A stretch of DNA of 64,000 nucleotides from positions 248,001 through 312,000 of the forward strand of contig NZ_CP019388.1 in assembly GCF_001971725.1 (NCBI RefSeq). Reading direction: 5' to 3'. The stretch comes from Winogradskyella sp. J14-2. Lineage in GTDB: Bacteria > Bacteroidota > Bacteroidia > Flavobacteriales > Flavobacteriaceae. This document shows, in pieces, positions 61,632 through 64,000 of this stretch. Positions within the stretch are counted from its first letter, which is position 1; every line of letters begins with the position of its first letter. Under the pieces are notes generated by a model that saw nothing but the letters and a program-made list of their open reading frames with translations, did no database searches and was not told the DNA's origin. Made by a program: the position numbers and the translations under genes.

Positions 61632-62504
61632 TTAAATATTTACTATGCGTTCTAATGCATAAACTATTAATTTTTCAACCGTAATTTTAGGTCTTTTACT
61701 AAAATCGCCAGTTGCTCTATTGGCTATTATAGCATTTAGAGATAAGGCTTCGTGACCTAATAATTTTGATAATCCATAAATAACAGAAGTTTCCATTTCA
61801 AAATTTGTGATGCGGAAGTCTTTATAATTAAAGTTGTCTAATTTTGCATTTAAAGTGGCATCATGCAAAGCTAAACGTAATACGCGTCCCTGTGGGCCAT
61901 AAAACCCTCCTGCTGTGCCAGTCATTCCTTTAAACATGATATCACTTTCAAAATATTTTTCCAAATATTTACTGTTGTTAATAATAATTGGTCTTGCTTT
62001 ATTTTTGTCCCAATTTGTATGGGCAATAAAGGCATCTTCAATTTCAGGATTGCTGATGCCATCAATCTGATAAAAATGAAGCATACCGTTAATATCTAGC
62101 CCGTGCGTGCTCATCACAAAGGCATTTACAGGTATATCTGCTTGTAAAGAACCTGAAGTTCCTATTCTTATAATGTTAAGGCTTGTTAATTGTGTTTTTG
62201 GCTTGCGTGTTTTTAAATCTATGTTTACTAAAGCATCAAGCTCATTTAGCACAATATCGATGTTGTCTGGTCCTATTCCGGTTGAGATTACCGTTATTCT
62301 CCTATCTTTGTAATAGCCTGTTTGTGTCTTAAATTCTCTTTTTTGAGTGCTGAATTCAATACTGTCAAAGTGTTTGGTTATTTTCTCTACACGATCTTGG
62401 TCTCCAACAAATATAATGGTGTCCGAGATATTTTCTGGTTTTAAATTTAGATGGTAAACGCTACCATCTGGATTTAAAATTAATTCTGAGTCTTTAATCG
62501 ACAT
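61632..62504 (-). CDS. nucleoside phosphorylase (uridine phosphorylase-like)
   Basis: A PNP/UDP-family phosphorylase of about 290 residues. Phosphate-binding blocks are IFVGDQDRVEKI, ISTGIGPDNIDIVLNEL, and IRIGTSGSLQ. FEMETSVIYGLSKLLGHEALSLNAIIANR is the base/ribose block with the EMET motif. The start is set at MSIKDSELILNPDGSVYHL (62504): the longer form would overlap the DUF1835 gene by 44 bases, this one by 11. Substrate is probably uridine; purine nucleosides are the alternative. Confidence 0.87.
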   Translation of the reverse strand: MSIKDSELILNPDGSVYHLNLKPENISDTIIFVGDQDRVEKITKHFDSIEFSTQKREFKTQTGYYKDRRITVISTGIGPDNIDIVLNELDALVNIDLKTRKPKTQLTSLNIIRIGTSGSLQADIPVNAFVMSTHGLDINGMLHFYQIDGISNPEIEDAFIAHTNWDKNKARPIIINNSKYLEKYFESDIMFKGMTGTAGGFYGPQGRVLRLALHDATLNAKLDNFNYKDFRITNFEMETSVIYGLSKLLGHEALSLNAIIANRATGDFSKRPKITVEKLIVYALERIVNI

Positions 62505-63435
62505 GTAGTATGGTCTTAATAAGTTTATTCTGGTCAACGCTAAACTGAAATTCTAAACGTTTTACACCACCGTAGGTCATGTTGTTATTAACTTCAGTGG
62601 CAAAATTATGTTGTCTTAGCAAGGCTTCGTGGCCTTTTCGGTTGAGTTTTAAACTGTTTTCAACTTCTTCAAAAAAGATACTTAATTTATCTATTAATCG
62701 ACGATGTTGTGTGTCTCCAAACCCATAATAGCCTTGATAATTAAGGCTATAACCTAATAAATGATGTCTAGATTTTATATCATTATCTCTAATTAACCTA
62801 AGTATGTTGTCTTCTAATACACTGAGTCCACTTTTTTGGTGAGGAAATCGTTTTAGGTGTGCTTTTAGGCAGCTACTCATGTATTTAAAACTAGATTCTT
62901 TTACAATGTAGGGTTTTAAAATATTGTGGTCTTTGCCACAATAGGTTCGCCAGAGCGCAATGGCAAGCTCTATGTCTTCCTTATTTAATTTTATGCGTTT
63001 ATCGTAATGATCTAATAATTGAGTTTGTGTGAGTTCGCCCAATCCTTTAAGATTTTTTTCTCCTTCAACACGACCGCTACAAATAGGATAAAGCGGTTTT
63101 TTTATTTTTTTCTGATGCAAAAGATTTAAAACACCTAATAGGTTAATGTGGCAAAACAAGTCATATTCAAACCAAAGGTGTATTTCTTCATATTTCTCCG
63201 TATTATCGAGTTTAGATAACTCTTTTTGAAGTTCTCTTTCGTCAACTTCGATATTGTAGTGGTCTTTTAAAAATGTGCGCCGAAGGTTAAAGAACTCTTT
63301 TGAATCGATCTTCGGAATTGTTGGACCCTCGCACAGCATTTCTTGCCATGTTAAAATATCATCTTTAAAATCTAACTCTCTTAAGTAGCCTGTTAAAGCG
63401 CTACCATTGGTAATATGAAGAATTTTTTGGGTCAT
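62494..63435 (-). CDS. DUF1835 domain protein
   Basis: A 313-residue protein starting MTQKILHITNGSALTGYLRELD, then LTWQEMLCEGPTIPKID, the DUF1835 signature (HITNGDS-like, WxxxLxEGP). HLWFEYDLFCHINLLGVLN follows at mid-length, and the remaining half is helical with a C-terminal strand pattern. The family lacks an established function. It is 5 bases after the eIF1-like gene and overlaps the phosphorylase. Confidence 0.88.
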   Translation of the reverse strand: MTQKILHITNGSALTGYLRELDFKDDILTWQEMLCEGPTIPKIDSKEFFNLRRTFLKDHYNIEVDERELQKELSKLDNTEKYEEIHLWFEYDLFCHINLLGVLNLLHQKKIKKPLYPICSGRVEGEKNLKGLGELTQTQLLDHYDKRIKLNKEDIELAIALWRTYCGKDHNILKPYIVKESSFKYMSSCLKAHLKRFPHQKSGLSVLEDNILRLIRDNDIKSRHHLLGYSLNYQGYYGFGDTQHRRLIDKLSIFFEEVENSLKLNRKGHEALLRQHNFATEVNNNMTYGGVKRLEFQFSVDQNKLIKTILHVD

Positions 63436-63440
63436 AAAAA

Positions 63441-63770
63441 TTAACCTCCAACACGTTTTACTTTAAACCCTTTGTCCTTAAGAATGGTCATAATCTTATC
63501 TCTGTAATCTCCCTGTATGATGATTTTATCTTCCTTAAAACTACCACCAACACTAAGCTTAGTCTTTAGCTCTTTTGCTAGTTTTTTAAAATCTTCAGTA
63601 GCGCCTGTGTAACCCTCTAAAATTGTGATGGGTTTTCCTTTACGTTTTTCGTATTTGCAAATGATAGGAGCGTCCTGTAACCAAATGTCACTTTGCTCAT
63701 CAGTTTGTTCTTCTGAAGGCTCAGGCTTATGATCTGGAAAAAGATTTTTTAATTGATCTTGTAAATCCAT
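63441..63770 (-). CDS. SUI1/eIF1-like translation factor (YciH family)
   Basis: A 109-residue protein with a charged, disordered N-terminal 35 residues and a C-terminal SUI1 fold (KGKPITILEGYTGATEDFKKLAKELKTKLSVGGSFKEDKIIIQGDYRDKIMTILKDKGFKVKRVGG). The GGSxKEDxIxIQGD block is diagnostic of SUI1. Bacterial YciH monitors start-site fidelity. Its ATG overlaps the stop of the oxygenase gene upstream as TAATG. Confidence 0.92.
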   Translation of the reverse strand: MDLQDQLKNLFPDHKPEPSEEQTDEQSDIWLQDAPIICKYEKRKGKPITILEGYTGATEDFKKLAKELKTKLSVGGSFKEDKIIIQGDYRDKIMTILKDKGFKVKRVGG

Positions 63771-64000
63771 TATTTTTTAATCAGTCCAAGTTCTACTAAA
63801 CGTTCGTTTAAAAACTCACCAGCAGTAATATCATCATATAATTTTGGATGTTCTTCGTCTATACAACTATCTAGAACATCTAATTTCATTTCACTGATTG
63901 GATGCATAAAGAAGGGAATAGAGTAGCGTGATGTGCCCCAAAGTTCTCTGGGTGGATTGACAACACGGTGAATAGTAGATTTTAATTTATTATTTGAATG
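63770..64000 (-). CDS. isopenicillin-N-synthase-like 2-oxoglutarate oxygenase, N-terminal part outside window
   Basis: The minus frame is open from the window edge to a TAA at 63770-63772. It encodes 76 residues beginning HSNNKLKSTIHRVVNPP and continuing RYSIPFFMHPI, the C-terminal part of a 2OG-Fe(II) oxygenase. STIHRVVNP supplies the distal iron His, and RYSIPFF the Arg-x-Ser that binds 2-oxoglutarate. The last residues are ERLVELGLIKK. The stop overlaps the eIF1-like start, so the four genes form one minus-strand operon. The substrate is unknown. Confidence 0.85.
   Translation of the reverse strand, partial: HSNNKLKSTIHRVVNPPRELWGTSRYSIPFFMHPISEMKLDVLDSCIDEEHPKLYDDITAGEFLNERLVELGLIKK

Noticed and set aside
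1-64000. tRNA genes, insertion sequences, prophage, integrase or toxin-antitoxin pairs
   Set aside because: None was recognised on either strand; gene content is otherwise housekeeping.

Overview
The window is AT-rich chromosomal DNA from a member of the Bacteroidota, almost certainly a marine-type Flavobacteriaceae. The evidence is: type IX secretion (T9SS) sorting domains of both type A and type B; SprB repeats with a PorP/SprF partner; promoters of the Bacteroidota form TTG-N18-20-TAnnTTTG with little Shine-Dalgarno signal; and family-typical genes such as DUF3822 beside rsmD, a zinc-less DnaX and a MutS2 without Smr. No phage, insertion sequence, CRISPR array or tRNA was seen.

Layout. 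1-5271: end of rpsA, then pyrR-pyrB-small STAS-like protein-rnz, and pdxH. 5461-6726: a secreted CAP-domain lipoprotein and a PhyH-type dioxygenase. 6854-20526: a three-gene surface module on the minus strand, namely a 3603-residue SprB-type adhesin with type B sorting domain, its PorP/SprF-like partner and an OmpA/PD40 protein. The adhesin has a 6744-bp array of 79- and 88-residue Cys-rich HYR-like repeats on an exact 237/501-bp lattice. 20850-24295: polyphosphate operon sixA-ppk1-ppx. 24403-31563: outer-membrane protein, T9SS type A cargo, miaE, a lipoprotein, dnaX, the RNase P RNA, rsmD-DUF3822 and a membrane protein.

31712-36367: RecD-like helicase, kdsB, a HAD phosphatase, an iron alcohol dehydrogenase resembling the Kdo 8-oxidase KdnB, and a small acyltransferase; this looks like an LPS/Kdo neighbourhood. 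36468-40896: an SbtA-type bicarbonate transporter operon with two small unknown proteins, divergent from a LysR regulator. 41028-49932: yebC, pterin dehydratase, a sugar epimerase, gcvT, an outer-membrane protein, a D-2-hydroxyacid dehydrogenase of the FAD/Fe-S type, an LpxH-like phosphoesterase and aroC. 50013-55378: a dicarboxylate symporter, then a very tight cassette of GshB-like ATP-grasp ligase, lipoprotein, TerB-like protein, N-formylglutamate amidohydrolase and DUF1704 (QEGLA) zincin. This cassette is the best candidate for an undescribed peptide or amide-metabolite system. 55884-64000: DUF393 protein, mutS2, an SPFH lipoprotein, ung with an overlapping antisense small membrane-protein gene, a signal-less periplasmic-binding-protein homologue, and an operon of a 2OG oxygenase (cut by the window end), an eIF1/SUI1-like factor, DUF1835 and nucleoside phosphorylase.

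Most of the window is housekeeping. The accessory interest lies in the adhesin module, the bicarbonate locus, the KdnB-like gene and the ATP-grasp/NFGAH/DUF1704 cassette. All calls come from reading motifs and context; no database search was possible.
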